From positions 4,205,951 to 4,269,950 of the forward strand of contig NW_006499799.1 in assembly GCF_000471905.2 (NCBI RefSeq): DNA of 64,000 nucleotides, written 5' to 3'. The notes beneath the pieces were generated by a model. The model did not search any database, was not told the DNA's origin, and saw only the letters and a program-made list of their open reading frames with translations. Positions 25,701-40,300 of this stretch are shown piece after piece; position 1 is the first letter of the stretch, and each line of letters starts with the position of its first letter. Position numbers and translations under genes: made by a program. Source of the stretch: Amborella trichopoda. Lineage: Eukaryota; Streptophyta; Magnoliopsida; Amborellales; Amborellaceae.

Positions 25701-25855
25701 TAAAAACTAGGATCAAATTATATTTAACAATATATTTATTGCCAAGCCGTAATTCTACAATATAAAAGTTGGCCACATACAAACCGTGTTCTATTATTAA
25801 ATATAATAAATAAGATAAAATTTTTCTTATTATAAGTTTCTTATAAATAAATGGG

Positions 25856-26066
25856 ATTCTATACAATGAGACTATTTACCTTTATTACAAGGTGGTCGCA
25901 ATTTCTTACAACTATTTGATGTGAATTTGCTAGCTTGGATATGTCACAAAGTTTAAAAAATATTATTTTAAATTTGAGCTTGGTCAATAGAATAATTACG
26001 ACCATAAAATTTCACATCCAATGGTCAAAATTAATGAGACGACATGTAAATAGTCTCATTCTATAC
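25856..26066. repeat. palindromic MITE-like element just upstream of the lipin gene
   Basis: The left arm CTATACAATGAGACTATTTAC (25859-25879) is inverted at 26046-26066 (GTAAATAGTCTCATTCTATAC) with one mismatch. Inner sequences (GATGTGAATTT / AAATTTCACATC) continue the inverted symmetry. It is a foldback-type element about 100 bp before the 5' UTR region. Confidence 0.65.
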
Positions 26067-26129
26067 TTTTCCGAAATAAATAACATCCTCCGCGGCGTTC
26101 CTCGCCATCGTCGGCCCCACAACACATAA

Positions 26130-26874
26130 AAAAATATTTATTACGGTCCTCCACACCCCACCCCCTCTCTCTCTCTCGATCGAAATTGAATCCCTCGCCA
26201 AATCACCATCCCTCCGCTCTCTTGTTTGTTCCCCATTTCATTCAATATTTCGAATTCTCCTGTTTCCCCACCGTTCCCTCCTCCACCATCATCTCTTTGT
26301 TCCACCCCAAACAACGCCTCTCTGCGACGAAACAGATTTGAGTTCACCCAGCTGTGCATTTTTCATGTTCCATGAGGTCCCTCTCCTTTTCCCATTCTCG
26401 AATTAGGGTTTCCAATCTTCTGCAAACTCTGAATCCGCATTGTTCATTTCTCTCTGGCTCAGAATCCGCTGCATTTCGGGGATTACAATTCCTACTTCTT
26501 GGTTAAATCCGTGTTCGAAAAATTCTGGAGTCTTTACCATTACTGCTGTTATCTTTTCAGAGGATTACTGGAATCTTGGCGGCTTCAAGAATGTTGCTTC
26601 TTCAGCATCAAAAGAATGGCTCTCGATTTAGGCTCCAAGAATTCTAAGATCTCAACAATGTTTTGCCATCTTTAATGGTGGGTGGACTCTTTTCGGACTC
26701 TAGGCCTCCGGTTCCGAGACAAGATCAAGAAGGAGCCTGTTATTGATTCACTTCTTTTTGCCTAGCATTTTGAGTACCTTAGGTCCATTTTCTTATTCAA
26801 ATTCAGTTTCCTCTCTCTCTCTCTCTCTCATATGTTTCCTGCAACTGCTGTGTTTTGGGACTCTGGGCAGGGAA
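26130..26874 (+). promoter_or_regulatory. presumed 5' UTR of the PAH gene with a leader intron
   Basis: CT-rich leader upstream of the start codon. A pyrimidine-rich tract at 26808-26830 and CTCTGGGCAG ending at 26870 form a good 3' splice site four bases before the ATG, so a 5' UTR intron is likely; the donor could not be fixed. A short upstream ORF with its own ATG lies at 26616-26675. The open frame upstream of 26875 reaches 26743 only through a TTG codon and is not supported as protein. Confidence 0.6.
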
Positions 26875-28348
26875 ATGAACGTTGTGGGGAGAGTTGGGAG
26901 CATTGTGCGCCAGGGAATCTACACTTTTGCTGCCCCAATCCAACCCTTTGGGGGTGCAGTGGACATTATAGTTGTGGAGAGAGAGGATGGCACCTACAGG
27001 AGTACCCCGTGGTACGTTCGTTTCGGCAAGTTTCAGGGCGTCCTCAAGGGCGCTGAGAAGATTGTGCATTTCTTGGTTAATGATGTGGAGGCTGGGTTTC
27101 ATATGTATTTAGACAGCACTGGAGAGGCATATTTTGTTAGAGAGGTTGAGGCCCATGAAGATTATCAAGCTTCTACATCCATGGATGGGGAAGACCAAAC
27201 ACCGATTGAGAAAACCAGTGGTTCAGAAGATGCTGGTGTTTGTGATACTCCTTGTTTGAATGGCTTGCCAGGGGATGATGATGCAGAATTTCCCCAGGAT
27301 AGATACCTGGAAATGAGTGGCAATGGATACCCAACAAAGGTTCAGGCATCTGAGTCAATGAGTTCTTCCTTTTCAGTGGAATACATGGACAGTTTTCAAT
27401 ATGATAGTCAAGCCCAGGCGGATGATGCTGCGAATTCTGAGCCTTCGGATTCAGAAGAGGTGGTGTTAATGAGCGGAGATGGTCGTGTCATGACTGCACC
27501 TATCACTTCTAGCGATTACTCAGACAGCGTGTCTATAGAGTCTCCCCAGTTTTGCCTGGTATCAGATGAAGAAGTTCAGATGGAATATGCACAGGTTAAC
27601 AGCTTCAATAGATACAATGCAGATTTAGGCTCAGGAAATGGTGAAGAAGCTTCCAATTCCTTGACTTCTAAAAGAGAATTATCGCAGAGAACTGCTTCAG
27701 CTGATTCAACCACTTTGGGAATAATCTTTGGCAGTTTGTCCGAGGAAGAGGGTTCTCGGGACGTCCATGGTGATGGTTTTCCCAGTTCTTCAACAAAAGT
27801 CTGGGGGGCCCCTGAAGAAACCCAAGAGCTGGATCTTGAGGAGACTCAAAATTGTGATGATACAGCTCCTTGTATTGAATATGACAGATTTGGGAATCCT
27901 GGTGATGGGGATCTCCTTTCGGGTTTAAATAAGGAAGACATCTTTAAGAGCTGCCTCACGCTACCTGAATTAGCTTTACACACCAATGAAGAGGAGATGG
28001 AATTTCAAAGTCCTGGCAATCAGAATAAAGAGGTGGCAGCAACCATTAAAGATGATCGTCCTATATTGGAGAATGACAACCGTGAAATTCTACTCTCAGC
28101 TTCCGATTCACAATGCATTGATGATGGGGCCACTGCTGTGAATGTGGAAGTAGAAGTCTCCTCAAAGAAAGTAACAATCTGTGAAAGAGCAAATTTGGAG
28201 GTATCGTCGGTTTCCATGGATGGGGATGTTACTAAGGAGGAAGGGCTTACCATGGTTTCAAAACCTCAAGAAGTAGAGGGTGGTAGTGGAGGAGAATGCG
28301 GTGACAAACTAGAGCCTCTGCAAGCAGAAGCTGAGAGCTCCAGTACAG
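26875..28348 (+). CDS. PAH1: PAH coding exon 1 (N-LIP and acidic linker)
   Basis: Residues 1-491 plus one base. Starts [16 protein letters not shown] and holds the whole N-LIP domain. The donor is ACAG|GTATGA; intron 1 is 235 bp. Reading on past the donor gives an open frame to 28443, which is intron. Confidence 0.95.
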
Positions 28349-31300
28349 GTATGAGGTTTTCAACCTGCATGGGTAAGGATCTCCACACATTTATGCCACT
28401 AGATATAAGAGGTTTTTTCCTTTCGATTTCAAAATTAAAGTGAATCAAATTTTCTGGTGCTCTGCATCCTTTGTTATGTTTGGGATATTGTTCTATGTAA
28501 TTGAACAGTTTTTTTGTGTCCTCAAACTTTTTCTTTATCAGGTGTTGATGAATCTTCTAAACTGAGGCAATGATGGTTTGCAGGTTTTGAAATTTCCCTT
28601 TGTGGACACTTACTTCATGCCGGAATGGGAATCAGTTCTGCTGCTCAAGCTTTTGATGTTCACAGGGTTACAGAGGAGCAATTCAGGCTCTCAGGAGCTT
28701 CTTTCGTCAAGAATGAAAATCTTGTAATCAGGGTAAACGGGAGATATCTACCATGGGATAAAGCTGCCCCAATTATTCTTGGAATGGTTGCATTTGGTTT
28801 AGAGTTCTCAGAGGAGCCGACGGATGCGATATCTGTTAAAGAAAATGAGGCGCCAAGTATGAAAGGAGACACTCCTCGGGCCTCTTCTGTTCCTTCAGGA
28901 CGTAGATGGAGTCTATGGTCATTTTCTTTTAGAAGAGCAAAGTCTCTAGAGCAGGTTACTAGCCCTTCCACTGAAGACGCATCAGTTCCGGATGCTGAGT
29001 CTTCTCTGCACAGTACTCATGAGGAACAAATTTTAATGCCTAATGTCGACCAAGTCACTCCTCATAAACAAATTCTGCGAACCAATACCCCAACTTCAGA
29101 ACAGATTGCATCCCTGAATCTCAAAGAGGGTCAAAATCGTATCACCTTCAGCTTTTCTACAAGGGTTCTTGGAAAGCAACAGGTCTGATATCTTCCCACT
29201 CATGCTATTGTTGAACTTAATAGATATTTAATGTGATGGGAATAATTTTAAAGCTGACCTTTCTGAAAGAATTTGAAATTTTACTGTTCTCCCTGCTGGA
29301 TATATTTCCTTCTACAGGTTGATGCACATATTTTCTTGTGGAAGTGGAATGCAAGAATTGTCATATCTGATGTAGATGGAACAATCACCAGGTAATTGCT
29401 GGCTTATTTTTTTTTCTTTTTTTGTTTGTATGATCAAGACTTTATGGCTGTGCCCTACCTATGTGGAGAAAAAGGTTACAACTGACAATAAAGAAATACT
29501 TTCTGATTCATTAGATATAAAAAAAGATGTAGTTTAGATTCTTTTGAGGATGATTATCTTGCGTGCAGCACAAGGAATGATCATAACAATTTTTGGTAAT
29601 GCTAGATTCTCCTTTCAATTTTTACCCAAAGAGATTCTCCTTTCAATTTTTACCCAAAGAGATTCTCCTTTCAATTCCCTCAGGGACTTTGGAACTAAGT
29701 CCACTGAATCATCATGTGTCCCCCATGTTTATGCTCATGCTCGCAATAATGATCTGATGTTTGACCAAGAAGTGAATCGTTATCACCATATATGGAGCAC
29801 CATAGTATCACTAGAGGTTGTGATCAAGATACTAATAGAAAAAATATTAGGGTTTGCAAGGTCCAAAACCCCTGGAACAAAATTTCTGCATATAAATATT
29901 TTATAGAAGGGACTTGTGGAAAAAGGCACTAACAACAGTAAACAATCAAAGTTCATTTTCAACTCCCCATTCCCAAGACTGCTTTTAAATGTGACTTTAA
30001 ACTCTAAAACCCCTAAAAGTGCTGATGCAATCCTATTTTTTGTGCCATCCATCCCCTTCTAGTGTCTACCATCCATTCATATAACAATTCTACTAATTAA
30101 AGTTCTTTAAACATACCAATAATGAAAACAAAATAGTAGCCAAAAGAGCTGTAAAATGGGGCTTTCCCAAAACCCATACCCCTGCCCAAAAATAAACTTA
30201 AGCATGTAGATGTCTCTTGATCCCCTCAAATCTAGTCCTCATCTTTAGTCATCTTGTGCTTGAATGGGTTTGTTGGATGCTTGGCGTAGTATACAGCGAC
30301 CTTCAAAAACTTGAGATGTACAAATTATCTATCAAGTTGGTCTTAAGATATCTGGAGGAAAAAGATGTGGAAATATGTGGACTCCATGGTTGGGAAGCTT
30401 TGGTTGTAATATGGATTTGAGCTTCCGAATAATATCATATGTGAAAGCCCTCATATGGAGAATGAGAAAGAGGTAGAAGAATAGTGATGGCTTCAATGCT
30501 TTAGCAGAAGTTGTGACAAGGTGGGCCCACCCTCTAGGCAATGCATGAAAAAGGGGGACATACCCTATAGAAGATGTACGAGGGAAAAGGGTGAACCCAT
30601 GTCTTTCCCCATTAAATTAGGGTTACGAATTTGATATTTAGTTGGTTTTTACCTTTTTTTATCTATATTTCGATGTTTAAAAAAAATGGATCAGTGACCT
30701 GGATCAGCCACCCCAAAAACCATGTCGGATGGGTGGATCGGCGATTTGGATCGGAGAATCTGCCGAATGGGCTGGTCTCAGCCAAAAATATTTCAAAAAA
30801 TCATTGTAATTTCTCAAAAATCTAGCTTTTTAGGTTTCTAAAAAAAATAGGGGAAATTGTATTATGGTTGTTCATTATTGTATCAAAAGTATGTAAATAT
30901 GGAGAATCTGTATTATGTTGAGTGTTTGTTGTCTATTAAGTTCATTTTGTAGTCAAAATGAAATTTAAAATGCAACTCATAACAATAAAATGAATCTTTC
31001 TAACTCAATTTATTTATTTATTTTGTTAACAGTTTTGATTTAAAAAAAACATTATGGAACAAATTTAGTGGACTAGGCTGTTGGTAGAGAGATATAGAGA
31101 GAGAGAAAGAGAAATTTAGTGGAATTGATTGTTTGTATAGAGAGATGGATGCCAAGGAGAGATAGAGAGATGCCAAGAGGGGAGAGAGAGAGGTGGACTA
31201 GGCTCTTGTGATATGAACTTACTTCATTCTAGTTTTGTAATCGAAAGATTAGATCTTTAGGAAAGCCTAAGGTTGCTCTGATTTGAAGCCAAGAAAGAGA

Positions 31301-34300
31301 GCATGTATGCTTATGACCAATATATATGTGTTTGAGAACAATGTTTTAAAATGCAGGATGCAGCTGAAAGCGATGGGGGGGGGGTCGATGTGGCGATGTG
31401 GCTCGATGCTGGTGCATCGCGGCTATGCGGTCGATAAATATAAAAAAATTCTAAAAAATCTTAAAAAGTAGATTAATACATAGAAAAAAATATGGAGGTG
31501 ATATATGTGATAGTAGGTATTTAGTTTATTCATTAACTCCAACAGTATTACTTGTCGGAGATTATGTATCTACCATCCCCTGATAGAAACTAGAAACTTG
31601 AAACTAACTTCATAAAATATTCAACAATCAACAACCATAAGCACAAATTTGCAGCTACAAACTTTAAAGTTACAAAATACTACAAATTAAAAGTCCATGA
31701 AGATTAAAGAGTTTTAAAGTCAAGCTCAAGAAGAGTCAATACAATTTGTCGATTTCTTCACGGCCTTTGAAACCCTCGATTTATTGTCACGAGTTTGCTT
31801 AAACTTCCTGAAATCAACACCCAAAAGGTACAAATCAATAACCAAGTTCAACAAATTCACAAATCGAAAAACTTCAACGAAAAAACTTTCCGCCCAAATT
31901 TTTATTTTGATCCAATCGATCACAAAAAAACCACGAATGTGACTGAAAATTGTTGATTGGGGGGTTTAATACCCCCCAAACCCTTTCCTCCAAATATCGA
32001 AGGTCAGAAAGACCATTCTACCCATCCCCGCGGGGTATTATTTTGAAAAACAATTGCAGAAAATTATTCGGCCTGATGTGGTGTATGCGCTATGCGACTC
32101 TGATGCGGCGTATCTCTCCAAACCGCATGTGGTCAATTTTGATGCGGTGCCCAGCGCATAGCGCCTGATGCGGCCGCATTTTAAAACATTGTTTGAGAAT
32201 AAATACTTAGGTCTTATTTAGTTGGTTGTGTGAGGCCATATTGGGATGACTGGTTCCTTGTCTTTGGGGAGTATTCCTCTCAAACAGGGGCTCCTTTTTC
32301 CTTTCACATCCCATGCTCTCACCTACCTTTCATCATTCTTTCATCTCTAGTCCAACATTCCCCATCATCCTCCCCCACCCACCCCAAAGCCTTCTTTTTT
32401 CTTCTCCTTCTTTAGTTTTTCAACCCCTAGCCCCACTCATCTTCCTTTCTCTCCCATCTCATCATCAATTTAGAACCTTAATGATATTCATCAACCTCAT
32501 TGCTTATCTTCCTAGCCTACACATCCTACCCCATTCCTGCATACTGATCCTGTGTCATCACACCTTAAAGGCCTGTTTGGATGTGCAAGACACTCCCTAT
32601 AGGCCCTAATTCAGTTATCCAACTTGCTTATATGTTGTTTGTGTGTCAACAAGGACCTTTTAGATAAGCTCTTACTGTGTTTCCCATGTAAACCTATACA
32701 ACCACAAGAAGGTATTATTTTTATACTAAATAACAACACTTTTATTTTCAAAATTATTAAATATCAAACACAATGGGTACATAATGATAGAAGGAACCCT
32801 TTGTATAAATGATGGGTAGAGGTCATAGATACGTTCATAGGATTAAGATATCAGAAGTAAAAGAAGTTTTAAAGAGGATGAAGATAAGAAAGACTTTAGG
32901 ACCAAATGTTATTCCGATAGAGGTTTGGAAGTGCATGGGGAAGATTGGCATTGACTGGCTGACCAAGCTGTTCAACAAGGTTTTGAGAACAAAAAAAATG
33001 GCAAACGAATGGAGGAATAGTACTAATGGTACCTATTTACAAGAACAACAGAGATATGCATAATTGTGGACTATCGAGGAATCAAATTTATGAGCCACAC
33101 TATGAAGTTGTGGGAGAGAGTAATTGAGCAACGACTAAGGCATGAAACGAGTGCATCAGAAAACCAATTTAGTTTTATGCTAGGGAGGTTAATATCAGAG
33201 GCTATTTTCCTACTTAAGCAACTGATTGAGAAGTTTAAGACTAAGGGAATGACCTCCATATGGTCTTTATTGATCTAAAGAAAGCTTATGATAAAATACC
33301 CAAAGATTTGTTTTAGTGGGTGTTGGAAAAGAAAGAAGTTTCAAGACATGACATCGACTTGGTGAGAGATATGTACGAGAGAGTGCTAACTAGTGTACGA
33401 ATAATTAGTGGAAATACGAGTGGGTTTTTAATGACAATAGGTCTACATTAGGGGTCGGCATTGAGTCCATACCTCTGGGTCTTAGTTATTGACGACTTAA
33501 CTAGGCACTTTCAAGATGAGGTACCATGGTGCATGTTGTTTGTGAATGATATAGTTTTGATCGATGAGACCCGAAATGATGTCAACATAAAGTTAGAACT
33601 TAGGAGGTATGCTTTAGAATCTAAAGGTTTTAAAATTAGCCGGACTAAGACAAAAGATATGTGATACAAATTTAGTAATAATAGGAGTAGAGATGAGGAA
33701 GTAGTCAAGATTGATGGCCAAGAAATACCAAAAGAGTGCGCTTTGATATCTTGGGTCGATAATCCAAAAAAATGGAGAGATTGAGGAAGGTGTTGTACAT
33801 ATAATTAGAGCTGGGTGGGCGAAGTGGAGATGTGCAACTGGAGTTTTATTTGATTGCCGCATACCAATGAAGCTGAAGGGCAAGTTCTATAGGACTACTG
33901 TGAGATCAACTTTACTTTATGGGATGAAATATTGGGTGGTTAAGAAACAACATACCCATTAAATGACATAGATGAGATAAGGATGTTGAGATGGATGAGT
34001 GGAAAGTTGAGGGAGAGAGTAATTGAGCAACGACTAAGGCATGAAATAAGTGCATCAGAAAACCAATTCAGTTTTATGTCAGGGAGTTTAATATCTGAGG
34101 CTATTTTCCTACTTAAGCAACTGATTGAGAAGTTTAAGACGAAGGGAATGACCTCCACATGGTCTTTATTGATCTAGAGAAAGCTTATTATAGAGTACCC
34201 AAAGATTTGATTTGGTGGGTGTTGGAAAAGAAAGAAGTCTTAAGACATTACATCGACTTGGTGAGAGATATGTATGAGAGAGTATTAACTAGTGTATGAA

Positions 34301-37300
34301 CAATTAGTGGAAATACGAGTGGATTTTCAGTGGCAATAGGTCTACATCAAGGATCAACATTGAGTCCATACCTCAGTGTCTTAGTTATTGACGACTTAAC
34401 TAGGCACTTTCAAGATGAGGTACCATGGTGCATGGTGTTCATGGATGATATAATTTTGATCGATGAGACTCGAAATGACGTCAAGACAAAGTTAGAACTT
34501 AGGTGGTGTGCTCTAGAATCTAAAGGTTTTAAAATTAGCCAGACTAAGACAAAATATATATAATGTAAATTTAGTAATAATAGGAGTATAGATGAGGAAG
34601 TAGTCAAGATTAACGACCAAAAAATACAAAAAAGAATGCACTTTTGATATCTTGGGTCGATAATCTAGGAAAATAGAGAGATTGAGGAAGATGTCGGACG
34701 TATATAATTAGAGCTAGGTGGGCGAAGTGGAGATGTGGAACTGAAGTTTTATTTGATTGCCGCATACCAATGAAGCTGAAGGGCAAGGTCTATAGGACAA
34801 CTGTGAGACCAGCTTTACTTTATGGGACGAAATGTTGGACGGTCAAGAAACAACATACCCTTTAAATGGCGTGGCTGAGATAAGGATGTTGAGATGGATG
34901 AGTGGAAAGACAAGAATCTAAATGAACACATTCGAGAGAATTTAACTATGACACCAATAGGTGATAAGATGAGAGCAAGTAGACTTAGGTGGGCTGGCCA
35001 TATGTGGCACATGCCCAATACAATACCTGTTAGGAGGTGTGAGTTAGTTAAAATGGAAAGCTCAAAAAGACCAAGGGGTAGGCCCAAAAGAACATGGTTG
35101 GAAGTAGTGAGGAAAGATATGAGAACTTAAGGCCTCACTGAGTGTATGATCCTTAATATAGTAGAATGACGAACCCAAATTCGTGTAGGCGACCCCAATT
35201 AGTTGGGAAAAGGCTTCGATGATGATGATGAAACAACAACACTATATTTTTTGGAGGAGGCAAAAAAAAAGGAACCTTTTGCTGAACAAAAGAAAAGTTC
35301 TCTCTTTCTCTCTCACCCTTTATCTCTCACTAACTTTCATGGCTTGGAGAGAAATAATGGTTGAGGGGAGAGAATGGGAAATCAGCAGTAATGGGTAGTG
35401 TGAGAATCGGATGAGAGAGAAACATCTGCCGACATAATGCCTTCTTCTCCATTGAAGAAGCCTTCTCGTTCAGATTCTCGACCTCGCCTTTGCCTTCTCA
35501 TATAGGAGGAAACCATAACATTGGTGAGGTTTCACAGCAACTAGAAAGTCTATCTTATCTCTCTAACTTTGTTCTCTTTTTAAAACTAGCTGATTTGAGG
35601 CAGGATATGCAAAGCCGCACAATGCAGCTTGCTTTAGTTGCTGTAAACTTTGTATTTCGTTGAAGAGAGAGCTCTGCAATAGCTTTCTCTCTCAAAACCT
35701 CTTAAAGTGAGAGCCAATATCTCATGGTAATCTACTCTCACTCTATGTAAAGCCCTTGGTAACAAACTGGTTTTGTGCCTATCAATGGTATCATTTGGAT
35801 GAATTTTAAACTTATGCACCATCTACATCCTGTGACCCTTTTCTTTAGGCAAAGGAACAAGATCATAGTTATTGGGAAAGGGAGTGACAAGAGTTCTAGG
35901 ATTGGGAGCGAGGTAGGCTCGAAGATCTGAGGTTGGAGGAACGATGTTCGTACATGGTCAGGTAAAGGGATCGAGATCCTTGACTTTTAAGGAACGTGTT
36001 CCATATTTGCGCAGGAGCAAATTCTTTCCTAAATGGGATCGCTTTCTGCCATGATAAGGATCGAGGTTCCCGAAGTTCACTTATGAATACTATTGTAATT
36101 TAGGCGCGAATTCCATTTATGTTTAACCGTTTTCAAATTCAAATACCCAATATTCATGTAAACAAATTCGTGTCATTGAAATTCTCTTTAACATTTTGTT
36201 GTCATTGGATGATGATCTCACACATAGTGATAATAGAAATCCAATATGGTGATGTAATATCCAAGTCCTCGATCTCATGTTAATATTGAGAATGGAGGGT
36301 GATAAAAACAATTACTTGAATCACTGTAAAAAAATAATCATGTGGGTCCATTGCAAAAATTGAACACCTAGCTACATTGCTCTACCCACAATGCAACCAT
36401 CCTAATTTTTGGCACCGATCAGTTGGATTGGGCGACTCCTACTCGAATATCAATTGGTGATTAATATAAGTTGTGATAGATTGTTTCCAAAAAGGAAATG
36501 TTGCTAAGCGCTCATTTGTGAAGTAAGGAAAAGAAAAGACATTGCCATATATAATTCCCAATAGCTCTCCGTTTTCAAAGTTTGCTAGGGGCTCAAAGAC
36601 ATATACATGAGAGAGACCTCACATTTCCACACATACATGTTGTTCCATAACCCACAAGGCAATCCCATGTGTGGCTCGATTTGGTTTATCAATACTCATG
36701 TGATAGAAGTCCTTCGGGAGGTAGACAAAACCTAATGAACTAACTCTAAGGATGTTAAGCGTATTGACATTCCTCAGTAGAACCATAACGTGACTAACTT
36801 TTCTGTCTCCTTTCATCTTCTTGCTTTTCTCTCATTGTCCTCTCTTTTGTTTCCTTTCTTTTGAACTAGACATAAATTACGTTTCATGAGGTGCATAAAG
36901 TTGTAAATTCTAAAATATGTAGGAAATCATGGCATTCGGAAAGTTTGTAGGTCATAAAAAATTGAAGGTTCACAATCCATTGTATATGAACCAAAAAATG
37001 TGTCGGTGAAACTTGCTCCCAAAGTAGAGGATACTCCACAATCCATTGTATATGAATCAAAACATGTGTCAGTGAAACTTGCTCCCAAAGTAGAGGATAC
37101 TCGATTTCAAGTTGGTGGACTTGCGGTTCTATTTACTCATGGAACCATGATTTTTGGCATAGGGATCTGGATCCTATTAGTTGGGATAGAATTTCCCTAT
37201 TTCCTGGATCGAGAACCCAAATATCGAGGAATCGCACGAAATCGAGATCTCGTCTCTCGGAGCACGGGATTGAGCTTCCAGAGAGGAAGTGACCCTCTTC

Positions 37301-40300
37301 TTAGAAGATCCCGATAACTATGAACAAGATCACATGATTTGGGTATTCCGAGCACCTTTTTCCCATCATTCTGGATGATTAACTAACTTTTGAAACGTTT
37401 TGGTTTTGAAATATAGTCCAATGACAAAAGAAAAAGTCAATGTTACAAAAATATGGCTGAATAGAAAATAATTTTTTTTTGTTTTTTTTTTTTAAATTGG
37501 AGGATGATTTATCCTTTCTCTTTTCACAAAGAGATAGATTAATTAGAATATGAGAGAGACATACGTGGTTCTTGAGCCTATACGTAAGAGTCATCAAGAG
37601 AAGACATTTGATCTTGTGGATCTGCATGTTGTTGATGAGTAGGCTATGCTTTTGTCTTGAGTAAATTTGAAGGAGTAGGTGGACCTTTCTATGTGGCAAC
37701 AAACTTGCTGCATATGGAGCATCAGAGATTGATGAAATGGTATGATCCTTCCAAATGTATCAGAAGATTGGTCGGGAACCTTAGAGAAATAAAACTCTTG
37801 TTCAAAGACTATAACATCTCGTGAAATGTACTGCTCTCTTTCTAGGATCAACATTTTTTGGAGGGAGAATATTCTGGGGAACTACACTTGATAGATTTAG
37901 ATTCATCTTATCTCAAGTAGATTTTGGCAGATGGATACAACATACACACTGCTCCAGCTATGTTAGTGTGGTCAATTTTTCCATGGGTGCAATGTGACGT
38001 AAACTAGGGGTGCGTAACCTATTGGTTATAAATGATGCAAAATATACGATGCACAACACAACACCAAATCTTTATTACAAGAGATTGCTTTCCTTGAGCT
38101 TACTTCACTTGATGTTTAGGGATATTCCTCTGCTTTCCCTACAATTGTAGTTCCTAAAATAGTTTTCATTATCTTAAGTGTCCTATTTGAGAGCAGTGTG
38201 GAATCTATTTCTTTTGGCTATCTTATTCTACCAGTGAATTTCTTTATTTGGCTGAGTAATGTTGGTTGCGAAATGAATACGGATTGTTGTCATGTTATGT
38301 CTGGTGTGAGTGGTCCTGTTAGCCTGATGAGGATATGAGCCTGCTGAAAAATTAAAGCTCAGAGAGGTCAATTATGGGCGTCAATAACCTTTTTGTATTA
38401 GTTCTAGTGGCAATAGCCTTTTGTATTAATTCTAGTGGAAGTAACATGAGCATTTATGAATATTTTGGCCTTCTAGAGGTGTACTTCAGGAGTTTATTCG
38501 CATGTAGGAGGCAATAAAATGTTCTACTGCTTCACTTTATTGTTTATATGCAGATCTGATGTCCTTGGCCAGGTCATGCCATTAGTTGGAAGAGATTGGA
38601 CACAGTGCGGAGTGGCCCGGCTTTTTTCTGCCATACAGGTGCTTCGTCTATCTTTTGACTTCTCTGTGTTAAAATAATAGTCTTGCTGCTTGTTGGTTGT
38701 GGCCTTAGATTTTTGTTATGCCTGGATTGCTTTCAACATGTGAAGTTAAATTTGGCAACATGAGATTTCAGATTATTTCTGGCTTATTATGAAGCCCTAC
38801 TCTAATTTTGTATTGAGCCATGTTACTGCTTGCCATACTTTGCTTTGATCAATCTGTGTAGTTGTTGAACCTGGTATTGAAGTCTTTGGCATTTCCTTGC
38901 TTATCCCTGTTGTGAAAATCTTGGTCATTCTTGGATCATTTGTCCAAATAAAATCTGGTTTATCTATGGATGACAGATCCAAATCCTGCATGGTAGTTAC
39001 AGATAGTTGCTTTTTATATTGTGGCTATTATGCATTAACCATGTAATGTTCATCAGATAGATGGTTGCATTGGCTGAACTTTAAACCCTTGCAAACTGCT
39101 CTTTCTGGACATGTCAGCTTCTATATTGTTTTCTACATTTATATTAGAAGTTCATTAGTGAGTGAATAAATAGACTAATTGTGATATCTCTATAATTCAT
39201 TCGTCTACATAAGACATGCCTTCTGCTATAAAGTTTGCTCACCTAAAAGGCACATAAGTAGTTCCATTATGACATTTAAATCTGAAAACAAATTCTGCTG
39301 GGAAATCCCTATCAGCACAAATAATAAATTCTTTTTTGATAAGCAACAATATTGTAATGTATCGAGGAAATTAAAATTTCTAAAATTGATGTGCATCTGT
39401 TTTGGACAGAAATTTTGGGAAATGCTTGCCAATATTTCTAACTGTATCTCATCATTTGATGTCCTGGCTTTTTGAGATGCCTTGTCCCGTAAAAGTAAGT
39501 CATATTTGATTCGTTTCTCTTTGGGCTATTTGTTCTTTTCATGATTAATAGATGGAAAATTATTTCATGCGGGCTGGACCGCATTTCTACATATGCGGTC
39601 TAGAAAGTGTAAAGCATCCATCTTTAGTAGGTGTTCCATATAAAAACAATGGAAACTAACGATCCAAATGTTTTCTCACTATAATTATTATTTTTATTTT
39701 TAAAAATTTATTTATTTTTTTATATTCATGATCTCCATGTTAGAGATTACACGTCCTTAAAAATTAGGTCTTAAAATCCATCTCAAAAAAAGATTTATTA
39801 AGAGGCTTGCATTTCTACGTATGCGGGCTTGGCCTCATAGAAACCGGGTCCTTAATGGATTTGCAGCAACTAAAATATAAAGCTTACTTTGCAAGAATAG
39901 CTACTTGGCTGAAGGGATGTGCTGTGATCATCACCAACCAAAATATTCTTTGTATATATGTATATATACACACGTGTGTATGTAAATCCATTAGTGAGTG
40001 AATAAAATTATTAACGGTATTATGTCTAAAATTCTTGTTGTCTATATAAGACATGCCTTCTGCTATAAATTTTGGGCCCACTTGGGAAAGCAGACAAGTA
40101 GTGTCATAATGACATCTATCGGAAAACAAATCCTGCAGGAGAATGGTTATCAACTAATGTTTCTGAGTGCCCGTGCAATTTCTCAGGCACATGTGACCAG
40201 ACATTTTCTCCGCAACCTTAAGCAGGTATGGGTCTTGATTTCTTAAATTTTCTTCTTATTCTAAAACTTTTTGGATCATATTGAATGATATATTCATAAT

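Noticed and set aside
26743-26874. 44-residue N-terminal extension of the lipin protein
   Set aside because: The frame starts at TTG, not ATG. It crosses a CT-rich tract and a CAG splice acceptor, and the family begins at the ATG at 26875.
37000-37317. 105-codon plus-strand frame with a repeated [12 protein letters not shown]
   Set aside because: The repeat is a 66-bp tandem duplication inside a hAT-like element; there is no ATG-conserved protein family.
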